Shown: positions 41,320 to 53,060, numbered from the stretch's first letter. The stretch is 64,000 nt of DNA from Unio delphinus (GCA_029339505.1 JAQISU010000096.1:4077501-4141500), one strand, 5' to 3'. A program made the numbers and translations. The notes: generated by a model not told the origin, from the sequence alone.

Positions 41320-41659
41320 AATTATGAATCTGAAAAGTAATTATAATTAATGAATTGTTTCATTTGCAAGATTAACCTTAAAGTAGCTTGCTTTCTTAAG
41401 AATTGTTAACTTACCATTTAGGTTCAGATAAAATGGTTTTTTCAGCATTAAAATGATTTCAGTTGATATTTTGGGTATAATGTTTCTACATGTGTCATAA
41501 ATGAAGCTCAAACATTGCGTCAGTCTTCGACTAGCCACTTTCGAAATATATACTCTCCATTTTTCTTATTTACTTTTTGCTCTCTAATTTTTACAAACTA
41601 TATGACTGTAATTGTATTATAATGCTAATTTATCTATTAAAAATACCAACATCAGATTG

Positions 41660-41660
41660 G

Positions 41661-41711
<51 letters not shown>
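41660..41711. repeat. (AAT)n microsatellite
   Basis: Uninterrupted trinucleotide repeat. Confidence 0.95.
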
Positions 41712-41713
<2 letters not shown>

Positions 41714-41831
41714 TAAATGTGTCTCTTTTTAACGACAAGGCACATTGTGTTTTCTTCTTGTTTTTGGAGTACTTTTAGATGTGAACAAAATTAATAAGTG
41801 AACTTAATAAAGAACTAGCATACGCACGTAC

Positions 41832-41832
41832 G

Positions 41833-41863
<31 letters not shown>

Positions 41864-42004
41864 AGGGGCGATAAATATTATAAAAGTCAACAAGTGGATA
41901 TCGTGCTGCATTTGCATAAGTTAGGTATTTCCTTTATACATCCTACTGGGGAAGTTTACCTACTACAATATCCACTTGAACCCCTTAATTTCATACCAGT
42001 TTAA

Positions 42005-42044
<40 letters not shown>
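41832..42044. repeat. (CA)n and (TG)n microsatellite pair
   Basis: A CA tract at 41832-41858 and a TG tract at 42007-42044 lie 150 bp apart in opposite sense. Confidence 0.9.
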
Positions 42045-42045
<1 letters not shown>

Positions 42046-42673
42046 CACGTTTGGAATGTTTATCTAGACTTAATTCCTCACGTTCACTGCCACATCCTCT
42101 TTCATGCTTCTTGTCTCATTTATACAACATCCTTTGGATCGATGCCAACGTTGATGACGATTCAGTCTCAGGTAAACTAAGACTAGAATTATTTTAAAAA
42201 TATTTTAGTCCAGTCTCGTTACAGCAAGGTGAGCCCACTTAAATTTGTTCTCCAAGCTGTGATCTCTCTTTGGTGCTTGTATCTTTGTGGCGTTTTGGCA
42301 TCTTTGTGTATTTGTAATCATTTATTTGAGGTTTTTTATTCTCCCTTTATGATATTCTTCTCGCTGTATGTTAATCATTATGAAAATATTATATCTGGAG
42401 AAAGGTTAAATGAGCCATAAGCTGAACATAAATTTCATGCGCTTTCTGTAACAGCTAAGTTTGACAAGTTTAATTTACAACAAGAGTGAGAAAAAAAATT
42501 CAGTGTTCAATCTCGTGAAGCAAATTATCAATAGGTACAAAGATTTTCACTGTCATTTGATAATCTTGGATTTGTATCATACTATTAAGGAATGCACTCA
42601 CGATGATTGATTGTTTACATCGATTAATCACTTACGCCGATTTGACTTAAATGCAATATAATCTCATATTTAC

Positions 42674-42805
42674 CTGTAACCGCACATAATCTGTGGCATC
42701 TATGAGCTCCACTTCAGTCAAGTAGGCCAGAAAATCTTTGTTAAGGTCAAGAACCTTCAACAGTTCCTCCCGGTTTTCGTTTACTTTCCTTTTAAACGTC
42801 TCCAT
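42674..42805 (-). CDS. CARD/coiled-coil protein, exon 1 (start and first half of the CARD)
   Basis: 44 codons from ATG (42805-42803): METFKRKVNENREELLKVL, then DFLAYLTEVELIDATDYVRL, ending CAG|GTAAAT in phase 0, which fits exon 2. These are helices 1-2 of a CARD. A TATTATAG acceptor-like sequence lies 7 bases before the ATG, so an upstream untranslated exon is likely. Intron 1 is about 6.4 kb. Invertebrate CARD proteins act in caspase or innate-immune scaffolds; the role here is inferred. Confidence 0.8.
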
Positions 42806-42899
42806 GTTCACCTATAATATTTAGTAAAGAAAATGACCTTCATTAGAGGAATATTTGTTACTTTTAATTAACAAAAATATGTTTTCTTTGCTAGAATTG

Positions 42900-44560
42900 C
42901 TATTTTGTGAACAGTTTATATTTTTGGCAGGATTAGTGATATAATACAATTAATTATGAGGTAAATAAATTAATATGTTTAATTTTATAGTTGAGAAAAG
43001 AAATGAAAGACGTGTACAAAGTTGGAGAGAACAAAACAGGAGTTATCTTAAAAAGATAAGTGTAGCTTCATCTTCATGAAACATTCAAGATATAATAATC
43101 AACTACACGGTTATGGACTGTAGCTTACAGCAGCGATTAATAAAACTATTACAAATCTTTTCTTCGAGAACTTTATCAAATCGATGATACAGTTTGGTTC
43201 TGCTAAATGTCATTGTCGGACTTCAAAAGCTCGTGCATTATTTTTCACGAATGCAACAGCTCTGGATGGATCTATTTTCAGCTTTACCCAGTTCATATAT
43301 TCAGAATGAATGGTAAAAAGAGATGATCTTATAGCTTTTGGGTAGACGCCGATTATAATCTGGACGTGCACTTTAGTTGCAGTTATACAACATTCTTTAA
43401 TGATAAGACTTTTTAAGTGTCAATAAAACATATGTAAAATTACCTACACGGCGAACATTATCAGTAGATATGATATGCTTGGGATGAAATTGCGAATATA
43501 CATAAGTAGCAACTAGAAGCCAGGGTTGCTTTTTGAAGAAAGCGACGAGTGTGCAAACTTTTGTTAAAACAGTGGCATGACTTCAACTTGTGTAGTACGT
43601 CACAGCACAAAGGAGTGATATATTACACGGTTTAGAATAAATATGAGAAAGAAAATTAATGCTGTGGAATTACACATAAAACAGCGATGTAAGGCAAATG
43701 CAGACCAGTTGTTCAACGTATCTTTTTTTTGTTTCATCAAACAATATTAGTCAAATATATATAAATCTTTTCATTTAAATAAAACAAAATAACCAATTGA
43801 ATACTTCACTCGTTATATAGCATTTCACAATTAAATTACTAGTCCAGTTAAATCGAAATTTAAAAAATTGGTGAGAGCATCAAATTAAAATATGTCTAAG
43901 TGAATTTACTGGATGAGTTCTACGAAGCAATTTAGATCGTCAGTGCAAATGTTGACAAATTGCAGTAATCTAATTGGCAGCTTACACATTAAAGACTAGA
44001 AAGAATCAATTTTATATCGGTAAAATGCAGAAGGAAATACAATATATTGCGTACATTATTTCTCGACATGAAATGAATTTACAACACAAAGCATTAAGGT
44101 ATCTTAGAATGAAAGACTGAAACAGGATGTACCACAACATGAATTTAAAAAGCATTATATAAGAAATGATGGCTTCTTAAGAGAGAAAAATGGTAGAAGT
44201 ATCGTGCAAGCTACTGGCAAATATAGTAAGCTTGTAACAAAAAGTTTTCTTGACACACTACATTACATCGTAGACAGTTTAAACTGATTATTTACATCGC
44301 AATAGACTGAGCAAAAGCACTTATTCCAATTAGATGAGGATGGATAACAAATTGAACAAGTCAGAAGAGAAGAAACATGAGTGAAAATTAGTTCGAACTT
44401 TCTCCATTTCCAATTTTCTTTTTCTTGCTAGTATCGACTGTTTCCTGTACGAAGAGCGAATAAGAAGCAAAGCAAAAAGCACTACATTAGTAAAACATAG
44501 CAGACTTTGCAGAGAAAACCAAATGTGCCGCATAGCAACAACTATTACGTTTATGGTAGG
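42900..44560. other. Noncoding stretch upstream of the CARD gene
   Basis: No gene supported. The CARD gene's promoter and any untranslated exon should lie in or beyond this region. Confidence 0.4.
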
Positions 44561-44564
44561 TCTC

Positions 44565-44800
44565 ATATTGTGTTGTTGTTGTTTTGGTGTTTAATGCAAT
44601 TTCTCAGCGCAAGAAAGGTACAACATGGTGACCAGTATAAATTGTAAAGGAAGAACCCAGGGAAACCCCTGTAACAACCACCGACACATATGAAGCTACT
44701 TGCATCTTTCATACATAAAGACATTGGCCGCGCCCGAGACTCGAACCCACGCGGACAGAGGTGATCGGTAAATGCGAGCACTTTAGACCACTCGTCTTTT
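44565..44800 (-). repeat. tRNA-derived SINE, second family
   Basis: On the minus strand the head contains GAGTGGTCTAAAGTGCTCG and, after a long variable-arm-like section, GTGGGTTCGAGTC, resembling a class II (Leu/Ser-like) tRNA. The tail ends in AAACACCAAAACAACAACAA. Confidence 0.7.
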
Positions 44801-45824
44801 CGCTGTTTAAATGATTGTTAGAGACATAAAATAAAATTTAAAAATTCCTTATTCGTCTTCTGCTTCGTAGCCCCTTCGTTCCCGTGGAAGCATACGGCCC
44901 ACGTTGTTCTGGTAGCCTTAGTCTCTTAGAAAAAGCGTAGAATGTTTCCTTACATATATCTACTATAGTTAAGAGAAATAAATGCAACACGTTTTTACAC
45001 ATTTTTGTCGCAATTATTTTTTTTAAAAACTTAATCATGTGTTATTGGGTGTGAACTATGTGTTCAAGTGGCGGTGATAAAAAAAAATGGAACACCCAGG
45101 GATATGCATTTTTACTACCTGGTCGTGGAGGAATTTCTTTCCATACCTGTTGTTTCAACTATTTAAACACCTCATTCCCTAAACACACTGGAGCTTGTAT
45201 ATACTATTTGATGACTTGAAAAGTTCTGCACTTAGGCATCATCGTTCTTATCGTACAATGCACATATTTGAGTGTTTATTTCAAGCTTAAACCTAGACGG
45301 TTAAAGTGGTAAGCAGTTTACAAGCCTGACTTTGCAATAATTAAAGTGATCTGCAAATTTCTTTTTCTTCTTGTTTTTGGAGTACTTTTACATGAAAAAG
45401 ATTAATAAGTATACCTAATGAAGCCAAAAATATCAACTTTTAACATTAATTTCCCTTATGGAGCCCCACTCAATAAGGTCATTCAAGTTCCATAGATAGT
45501 ATGATGGTGCACATAATGCGATTTCATTTGTCAATATGTCAATTTGGTATTTCGCTTAGACGTATTCAGACGGCTACGAAACTACTTGAAACATATTTTA
45601 TTGCCTTACATGTTAGGGAATGGGGTCGGACAACAAGTTTTCACGACTTAGGATAAACCTTACACCAACAATAGATACGAAAATTACATGAATTTAAATT
45701 AGACTGATTATGGTAGAAATTGTACAAGAGTACATAAACTGGAGAAGAGTACATGCACCAACAAGAATTCAATCGATAAAAATTAAGAGCATTATATATT
45801 TTCTTCATGAAAATGCCAGTAATT

Positions 45825-45974
45825 GAGTAGACCAGTCCTAACACTAACCTCTTAATGCTGAGCGCCAAGCGAGGCGACTGTTAGTAAGTTTTTGGTATGA
45901 CTCTGCCGGGGATCGAACCCACGACCTCTCGCTCCCGCAGCGGACGCTCTAACCACTAGACCACCGGAGCGGTT
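45825..45974 (-). repeat. tRNA-derived SINE, same family as 5560-5795
   Basis: The minus strand begins with GGTGGTCTAGTGGTTAGAGC (A box) and GGGTTCGATCCC (B box), followed by GCGCTCAGCATTAAGAGG and GGACTGGTC. Better preserved than the 5.6-kb copy but without the distal tail. Confidence 0.85.
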
Positions 45975-46016
45975 AAAGTAGTATTCTGGGGCACTTTAGC
46001 GTCAATGGGAAAGTAC

Positions 46017-46020
<4 letters not shown>

Positions 46021-46067
<47 letters not shown>
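46021..46067. repeat. (CA)n microsatellite
   Basis: About 23 CA units. Confidence 0.95.
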
Positions 46068-46069
<2 letters not shown>

Positions 46070-46331
46070 CTGAGCGCCAGAGCGAACTTGAACATGGAAA
46101 TATTGGGCGTGTAAAGTGTCATATTGTTGTGCGGTGACGTAACAATGTTGCAACAAATGAAGTAACAGGTGTGCAATGGGCTGACCTTAATCAGGACCAA
46201 AAAGTGTGGCATAGAAATAGACATTAACACATACAACATACAATATACAGTCACAAACAATTCACAAACAATTATACAAACGACTAACAACATTTTTAGG
46301 CAAGAAAGCAAACTTTTCGAGGCATATGAGT

Positions 46332-46347
46332 GGCCCTGAAAAGGGCC
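46332..46347 (-). terminator. Histone-type 3' stem-loop
   Basis: On the minus strand GGCCCT-TTTC-AGGGCC, a perfect 6-bp stem with 4-nt loop preceded by AACCCAAA and followed by a purine-rich TCGAAAAG 11 nt later. This is the canonical metazoan histone mRNA 3' end signal, but no histone gene is upstream. Confidence 0.6.
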
Positions 46348-46399
46348 TTTGGGTTCTATGTTTACATATTCCGTTAATACAGAGGGTATAATAGCATAG

Positions 46400-46750
46400 G
46401 TCTTCTCTTCCTCAAACTAGTTATGCTTTCTGGTCCGTAAATAAAGACTCTCTTCAAACAGCCTTGTCTCTCGACAAAAATTCTTCTTTCCCAAACGCTC
46501 GTATCGGTGATCCTGATAATTGTTCATGTTGATTTCACATGCACGGGACAGTCTGTGCGGAACAGTGTTGACAGTACGAAAGAAGGCGAGTCTACGTTTG
46601 TCCACATCTTCTGACGAGAACAGGTGAAGCGAATGCAGTGAAGTGCGGTTATTTTATAGTGGAAGAGCAAATCGAAACGGCTTGAGTTCTTTAACCAATC
46701 CCAATACTCCTTACAAAAATCAGTCACAGTACGGAGTCTGACTTCCAATC
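46400..46750 (-). pseudogene. Unknown decayed frames upstream of the stem-loop
   Basis: Two overlapping minus-strand frames of 62 and 74 codons (one reads LSRACEINMNNYQDHRYERL). Which, if either, is coding is unclear. Confidence 0.25.
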
Positions 46751-46806
46751 CGAAGAGGGTGGTCTTTGACGTGACAATCTCTATATAGATGCGCTAGTTA
46801 GCGTCT

Positions 46807-47370
46807 TTGCGCTGTAAATCCATGCGACATTTTTCAGTCATGGGGAAAACTAAGAGGACGATCTATTGGGGTGCATTGGCCGCGGAGACGAGAAGCGATA
46901 GTATAGCCGTGGCTACCAAAGTCAACACAACTCTTCTTCAAGAAGAGAGCAATTTTAATTGGAATTTAGTTGATTGTTTTCTTTTTCGCAACAACTTACT
47001 CCGGTATCAATACATTCGCCTCCTTCTCCTTCATTACCACACGTTGAGAATTTTTAACAAAGACAGAAAAAAGAACTGGAGAATTTTTTTACAACAGCAG
47101 AAAGAAGCAGAACAAGCTTTCCTTCTTTAACAGCAAGAGCAAGAAGAAGAAAGAAGCAGACGACAGGAAGAAGTATTAGCAGTAAAGAAACAAGATTTAG
47201 GAGAGACGGAGGACAGTGACAGTCAAATGGTGACGGTACTATTAGACATTTTGTCTGAGCTAAGGAGTCTGAAACAAAGTATCAGACTTCTTTATTACGG
47301 TCCAAGAGGAAAGGACCTTCCAGTGCCAAACAACCCAACACCGTTACTACGCAATAGATACCAAAACTAG
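46807..47370 (+). pseudogene. Unknown relic protein, one in-frame stop
   Basis: 107 open codons, then TAA at 47128-47130, then a further 79 codons in the same frame: a middle rich in Gln/Glu (QQEQEEERSRRQEE) and an acidic helical end (SDSQMVTVLLDILSELRSLK). Diverges from the minus-strand frames across 58 bp with CTATATAG. Family unknown. Confidence 0.4.
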
Positions 47371-47776
47371 TGATTTCCACCAAGTCGTCGCCAGGAGTCA
47401 GTTCAGAAGTAGGCCGTGGCCATGGAAAAGGCTGAAGACAGTTAAAGTTGATTTCGTCCCGTTCTTGAGTTTGTTTTATTACGAAAACAAACACCCAACG
47501 GTCCTTTTCAGAGCCACCGACTTCTTTCAAAAAGAGAAAGTATTCATTTTGCCAAAATCATTTAAAACTCAAAATCCCTTTTATACCCCAAGATGTGTGT
47601 GAGTGTAGGTCTTTATTCTAAAAAATCAAAACCAAGAGATACATTTTTGTTCTCTCTGGTCTATTCTGTTACAAATGTTACAATCCAATATCACAACACA
47701 ACACAACTTAATAAGTTCATATATTTATTCTGTGTTTTTGTTCACTCCCTCTGTTGTTTTTATTTGTATAACTTCT

Positions 47777-48240
47777 TTACTTTACAGGTTTGTCCTTCTC
47801 TTCTAAGACTTCCTCTTTTCGTCCCATCTTCTTTTCGTGTCCTTCTGAACGTGTCGGGGTTCTTCCTTTGGGGAGGGCACTTCTTATTTTCATATTCGGA
47901 ATCACACTCCTACTCTTCTTGTTCCTATTCTTTCTTAGGACATTTTGGAGATCAATGTCCATTATCTTTACAATTATAACAGGTATCTTGACTTTTGTCT
48001 CTTCAGGCACCTGTTTTGCTTTTCTTTCACAATCTGAACATTATGTAGCCCAATGCCCGTTCTTCTTACAGATATAACAAGCATCTTGAATTTTATCTCC
48101 AAAGGAGGGGCAGTAGTCCGTCGGCTTGTCTGAAGAAAACTTTCGCATTACAGATCGCAAAGCTCTAATCAGAAGTTCGGCTTGTGTGGGCTCTCCATTC
48201 GTTCTGGTCGGTTTGAGAGTGAACTGGCTACTGGGACGGA
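47777..48240 (-). pseudogene. Decayed zinc-knuckle protein
   Basis: Minus-strand frames contain two CCHC-type knuckles, CYICKKNGHWAT-x-C and, in a shifted frame, CYNCKDNGH-x-SPKC, each with a stop codon at the variable position. Upstream is an arginine-rich segment (LLIRALRSVMRKFSS). Gag-like nucleic-acid-binding proteins and some viral proteins carry such pairs. Confidence 0.55.
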
Positions 48241-49079
48241 AGACACTGGCCGTTTATATATACACTGGTCTTACATGAATATATATGGGGCTATGGCTTT
48301 TAAAATGTAGTCATTTGACTTTCTGCAATCACGATGAAAAGATCGCATTATTTCGTGAGGAAAAAAGAAGAATGTAAGAGACAGAAACGTTATTGCCTCG
48401 TACAGTAGCTGAAATCTTGGCTAAAATTCATGCCAGCAATATTAACGATGACATGAGTGATCCCAAATCCACACCAAGAGAGTCTGCACCCAAGCAATGT
48501 AAACCTTCAGACGTAATACCACATTCGAGCTAGAGACGGAAAAGCTCTCCGCTAAAAAATTTAGAACTATGGCTTACACTTACAGGGTGAAATTTAAAGA
48601 TTTCAAGCCCGAAGAACCGTTGTGTGGGATTCTTTATTAACCACACCTTAAACAGTAATGTGAAGCGAAATAATACGATCGCTTGGGACTTTCCATTCAT
48701 TACTACTGTTTGAAGTTACCTGTTTGGATAGAACTTGGCAGCCCGACAGAATTGACACCTTCCAAAGTCATCAACAAGACTCAACACGTGCAATAATCCA
48801 ACGACAATTTTCACATCACCGATGGAAAAGCAACACTGTTCATGACCCACGTTTCTCTTCCCCAAGGGACATGACGCAAAAAGGCGTTATTGTTGTATGA
48901 ACTTTTTAGTACCAAAATAACATAGTTCAAATTAACAACACTCAATACCAGATGTGTTTCATTCTTGCCATCGTCGTGGGATGAACGTCTGAAGACAAGA
49001 ACATTACGACAGAATAAAAAGAGTCTGGAAAACTATGCAAACAACCGGACCGAGACAAACAACGAAGAGAAACAGAACT

Positions 49080-49330
49080 CATGTTACAGCAAGCGAGGCT
49101 ATTCAAACAAAGACACGCACTGTGGCATTCCTAAAATGCAAAAATTGCAAGACGTCTTAGCTCCACGCTACATCTTGAAAGTGTACCATCAAGAAGCGCG
49201 GAGACCTCTTGTTTCAAAGCAAAGATTTCAAAGACAGAAAATACATTCACATCTATCATCGCGATGAACATTTCGACGGCATCAACAGTATTTCAAAAAA
49301 AGGGTATACAAACGGGCTGCCTTGCCACAA
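49080..49330 (+). pseudogene. Fragment of protein-primed family-B DNA polymerase
   Basis: Frames read KMQKLQDVLAPRYILKVYHQ, then YIHIYHRDEHFDGINSIS, matching the region before the exonuclease/zinc part in Polinton and adintovirus polymerases, where an IYLYHxDxHFDxI-like pattern is conserved. Frameshifts separate the pieces; the next segment GYTNGLPCHNLFITRDTT may belong to the same gene. Polymerase motifs A-C were not found. Confidence 0.5.
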
Positions 49331-49963
49331 CCTTTTTATCACTCGTGATACAACATATTCCATGGAAGGAAGTCAATGAGAGTATTCAAACGGTGGAGGA
49401 TTACCAATACTTACTGTGTTAACAGTGTCCAAATTAGGGTCGACGTGTAGTGTGTGTGTCTTAGTTACTTGCTTTTTGCGATTTAGTTATGGACACTTTA
49501 CAAATAATACTTACCACCAAATAAAATATGAAAGTGGAGCCTTTAAATTTCCACGAGAGACTCGTACTGTTAAAGGCCTTGATCTTCCATCTGTAATTTA
49601 GGTACTGAAGATGTGTACGACGATGTGTGTGTAGCTTGAGACTTACACCCTCATTGAACAGACGTAAGTGACTGGAAAGGTTTGGGTGTTGAGGCTTTGA
49701 CTAAAGAAGCGGCCAATTATGCTCAAGAGCTGTATCTTACAATCCAACATCCAATCAAAAAAGTAACTTTTAAACCTGTGTTAGTGACCAAACACCTGTT
49801 GTACAAAGACTTGTTTACATTCCACTTTGATCGCTGTAATGTGTATTTTATTGCTGCACTTAACCATATGGCTCATATGAATTTTTGTTTTTCGTGTTGT
49901 TCCATTTTCTTTTAACATTAAACGTGTCCTGAATAAAGTATAAAAAAAAACTTTTGTCTTGTC

Positions 49964-50508
49964 TGTTCTAATATGAAAAGCGACATTCATTACACTACTA
50001 TGGCTACTTCTGCTGTTTCTGCTCCCTCTTCTTCGATTTTCAAAGACTTCGACGAACACTTAGATCGTGCTAGTTGTGGGGCTATGTATCTTCGCCTCCC
50101 TTTAACATGTTAACTGCCGACCTAGCGATTCATGCAAAGCGAATTTGTCAAACGTTGATCGAACATAAACAGCATTTGATCGATCGTCCACCCCAACGCG
50201 TCGAGCGGTGTTGTATAGAGTGGCAATCGCTGTACAAGCTATTGCGACAAAGTCAAGAAGATTAAATCTTCTTTGTGGAAGGTATTCCTGGCAAAGACGT
50301 CGAGATCGTGTCTGACCCCAGTAAAACCTATCCGGTCATTTTCGACAAGTTAGGAGAAGACGAAGAAGAAATTAAATTGTGGTTTACGCGCAAAGGGCGT
50401 CATCGTAATGCCACTGTCATTTACATCACACAAAATTTGTTTCAACAAAGTAAAGCCCATCTCATCATTAGTCTCAATGTTCATTACGTGGTATTGTTTA
50501 ATAGATAA
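49964..50508 (+). pseudogene. Fragment of A32-type packaging ATPase
   Basis: Pieces in two frames: RPPQRVERCCIEWQSLYKLL, then FFVEGIPGKDVEIVSDPSKT and KGRHRNATVIYITQNLFQQ, which correspond to the central and C-terminal parts of Polinton packaging ATPases (compare RGRHKNTDVIYITQ in the intact element). The Walker A part is lost and there are stops at 50262 and 50506. The QNLF form differs from the intact element, marking another lineage. Confidence 0.75.
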
Positions 50509-50563
50509 ATCGCAAGTGCAAGTCTTAGCTAAATAGTTAGGAACGACTTAGCCGACTCATGTG

Positions 50564-50564
<1 letters not shown>

Positions 50565-50622
<58 letters not shown>

Positions 50623-50660
50623 CAAAGACAAATAATAAGAATAATAATAATAATAATGAG
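50565..50660. repeat. (AAT)n microsatellite
   Basis: Two AAT tracts separated by a short interruption. Confidence 0.9.
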
Positions 50661-51440
50661 GACTTTGTATAGCGCCTAATATTTAGAAGCTCTAAGCGCT
50701 TTATAACATCTTTAATGATATGACTACAGAAAAACAAAAAACAAAACTCATGAAATTGAAAAAATAAAAAATGCTGAAATATTTAAGGTACGAAATATTA
50801 TTAGGTCTTAAAGTTTGTTCTTGCAGTCGTAAAAGATGAGTTTAAAGAGCACTTTTGAAAGGGATCACTGTGTCTTTGTGTCTTTGTCTGATTTCAGTGG
50901 GCAATTCGTTCCACATTGCTGGGCACTGGTATGCAACAGAACGTTGTCCATATGACTTCGTTTTCATAGTGAGAATTATGATGAGTATACGATTGTCAGA
51001 AGAGGAGCGTATGTATCTTGCTGGTGTGTACACATTGGTGAGGACGGATAGGCATGCTGGACTGGAGCCCGTCAGTGAAACGTAGCACAGAGAGCAAAAT
51101 AATTTTGTGTTTAATTCCGGATCGAATGGATAGCCAGTGTAGTGTACAGAGGAGCGGGGAGGTGTGCTCTAATCGTGGTACTCTAAAGATGTACTCTGGA
51201 GTAGATATTGAGACGAACCAGACAGAATTGAGTTACAATTCCAGTCTTGAAAGTACTAATGAACACATAAGTGGTTTAGTGGCATCAACTGAAAGATATT
51301 TACGAATGGAGCTGATGCGTCTCACCTCAAAATATGCAGCCTTGCATATGTTCATGATATGTTGGTGCAATGTGAGAGTACTGTCTAGAGTAGGGCCTGT
51401 CATGTACATGTCCCCGTCGTCGACTTAGCAACGAAAATTC
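50661..51440 (-). other. Repeat relic, possibly an RT fragment
   Basis: The complement of 50842-51033 reads RSVAYQCPAMWNELPTEIRQ, typical of the C-terminal end of non-LTR retrotransposon ORF2, interrupting the Polinton-like relic. Only this short segment is recognisable. Confidence 0.5.
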
Positions 51441-51623
51441 TATGAAAACCTCGGGCACTTTGGCTCTGTCTCACAGCGCAACAACATGACGTCCCTTCAT
51501 TCTCTACTTCCCGTCACAATGATTCCTACCACCTACCATGTACGTTATCAGTCGCGAAAAAATCCACAAATACGTGATCGCGTCTTAGAAGCCAGTCTCA
51601 AATAAGTCTTACGATAGTTTACG

Positions 51624-51914
51624 GTGACAGCACGTCAATTACTGCAAGGCATCATTCATATTCCATATCAAACCAAACGCTTTTTTGACAGAAACAAACC
51701 AGCCTTGACGCAACTGGCCGATCCGCTCATCGACACACAAACCAAAAAGCAAATCATTTTGAAACCCGAAGGTAATGGTTCTCTAAAAGGTGTTATCATT
51801 GGCTCCCTCTTAAAATGGGATCTCAATGCTCTTAAAGTCCTCACCAAGAAAAAAACACCCCCACAAAAACACAAAAAATGGACCCAAAAGATTTATTTGT
51901 TTGTTTTTGGTTAG
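51624..51914 (+). pseudogene. Small relic protein, possible minor capsid/core protein
   Basis: A 96-codon frame, TARQLLQGIIHIPYQTKRFF... with KKQIILKPEGNGSLKGVIIG near the end. Position after the ATPase and the basic, Gly-containing C-terminus resemble short Polinton virion proteins. Low certainty. Confidence 0.35.
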
Positions 51915-52108
51915 AAATTTCTATACGTTCTTCCTTTCCGTAGCTTGTCAAATAGTCTCTGTGTTTCTTTGTAGTTATTGTTTGTAGGTAAAAAAGTAAA
52001 TGAGTGTTTCTTTCAGGTCCGCGAGTTTTTGGTGATCATATGAACCTTTATTAATTTCGGTATTAGTTCGCGGTGACCATAGAAGAAGCAACACGTATGG
52101 AGTAATTT

Positions 52109-52732
52109 ATGCCAGCTAGCGGAATTACCCCAACCCAAGCCTTGAGTGCACTAGTAGGCATAGGACTTACTACTGCCTTAAGTTGGAACCTCAGAGCACA
52201 GGAGAAAAGGACTACCTTACTCCTGACATGGGGAAAAAACGACAAAGAAGAAGATAATTACAGGGGGAATCTCAAAAGCAGAAGAAAGAGGGGTAAACCA
52301 CGACAGAGGAATAGAACCCAGTCAGAAAGAGAAACCACCACACCACCACCACCACCAGTCCTTGAGCAACCGGCCACTCACCCACCTGAAAAAGGGGCAA
52401 CTGCTTTAGAGGTATCAGCACAGGACGCACAAAACATACTGGATAAGTTTGCAATACTTTACTCCGAAATGGCTGATTTAGGACTGAAGCTATATCCGGA
52501 TGATGAAACTTCACAAGACTCACCAGCCAAGGAGCAGGTATCACCACCACTACCACCAGCTCCAAAGCAACATCCAATTCAGGCAGTTGAATTGGAAAAA
52601 GATTTGGAAGTATCATCGTCTTCTGAAGAGGAAGAAGAAGAAGAACGTTTCAACCAGCCAAAGAAAACGGTTAGAATTCCGTACAAAAAGAAGGCCAAGC
52701 TAATGGAAACTTTGTGCAACGAACTGGACTAA
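52109..52732 (+). CDS. Unknown Polinton-associated protein, open frame
   Basis: 207 codons without a stop, the longest open frame in this relic. The N-terminus (TQALSALVGIGLTTALSWNL, then RAQEKRTTLL) has a hydrophobic stretch followed by a basic segment; the centre is Pro-rich with poly-Pro, and the C-terminal third is acidic (poly-Glu/Ser) then basic. A homologue lies at 60800-61192 on the minus strand, sharing TQAL, G-x-GL, W-x-LR and QE-x-RTTLL. It may be a membrane-associated virion protein. No family name is known to me. Confidence 0.5.
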   Translation: MPASGITPTQALSALVGIGLTTALSWNLRAQEKRTTLLLTWGKNDKEEDNYRGNLKSRRKRGKPRQRNRTQSERETTTPPPPPVLEQPATHPPEKGATALEVSAQDAQNILDKFAILYSEMADLGLKLYPDDETSQDSPAKEQVSPPLPPAPKQHPIQAVELEKDLEVSSSSEEEEEEERFNQPKKTVRIPYKKKAKLMETLCNELD

Positions 52733-52734
52733 AG

Positions 52735-53029
52735 AAAACGGTGACTGATAAAAAAAAGGCCGGCAATTATATTAATGCAGTCACCTACATTGGATTCCGG
52801 TCTCTCCAAGCAACACCTCCCAGAGCGGCACAATGGCATTTCGGAGCTAAAATACTGTCGCAATACTACTACGATATCTTTGAAAACCGGCCAATCTCCC
52901 ACCTTTTTGATTGCGGCGCAATACATCGGAAGCCTACACAACATCCAATTCCCAAGGATTTGTATAGATCAACAACGAACTGCAGCCCGCATCTATCAGA
53001 TGGAAGAAAAACGAGGGACCTTCCATTAA
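52735..53029 (+). pseudogene. Short relic frame before the stem-loop
   Basis: The frame 52775-53029 ends FPRICIDQQRTAARIYQMEE and KRGTFH, looking like a genuine C-terminus, with the stop three bases before the stem-loop. Upstream parts are in another frame. Confidence 0.4.
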
Positions 53030-53031
53030 AC

Positions 53032-53047
53032 AGCCCTTTTTAGGGCT
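53032..53047 (+). terminator. Histone-like 3' stem-loop
   Basis: AGCCCT-TTTT-AGGGCT, 6-bp stem and 4-nt loop, with the outermost pair changed from G-C to A-T on both sides. Starts three bases after a stop codon (TAA at 53027-53029). Confidence 0.5.
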
Positions 53048-53060
53048 TTCCATTATCTGC

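Larger units (their letters stand above)
36288..42673 (-). other. Intron 1 of the CARD gene
   Basis: About 6.4 kb with two minisatellites, simple repeats and weak decayed frames on the plus strand between 36950 and 38400 (for example VYEVVIF and RWMFCRPVDHIKR) that I cannot assign. Confidence 0.6.
46300..53060. mobile_element. Decayed Polinton-like relic of a different lineage
   Basis: Contains a protein-primed PolB fragment, an A32-type ATPase fragment and several other decayed frames on the plus strand, plus minus-strand frames at the left. Both outer ends carry histone-type 16-nt stem-loops pointing outward (46332-46347 on minus, 53032-53047 on plus). No terminal repeats were identified, so the limits are approximate. 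Confidence 0.6.

Noticed and set aside
44700..44775. Possible tRNA gene on the minus strand
   Set aside because: A and B boxes are present, but the acceptor stem does not close and an A/C-rich tail follows, so it is a SINE head. The same holds for 45900-45974 and 5725-5795.
45956..46311. Frames of about 66 and 97 codons on the minus strand
   Set aside because: They are produced by the CA microsatellite (poly Cys-Val) and flanking chance sequence.
46332..46347. A histone gene on the minus strand
   Set aside because: The stem-loop fits, but the upstream frames show no similarity to H1, H2A, H2B, H3 or H4.
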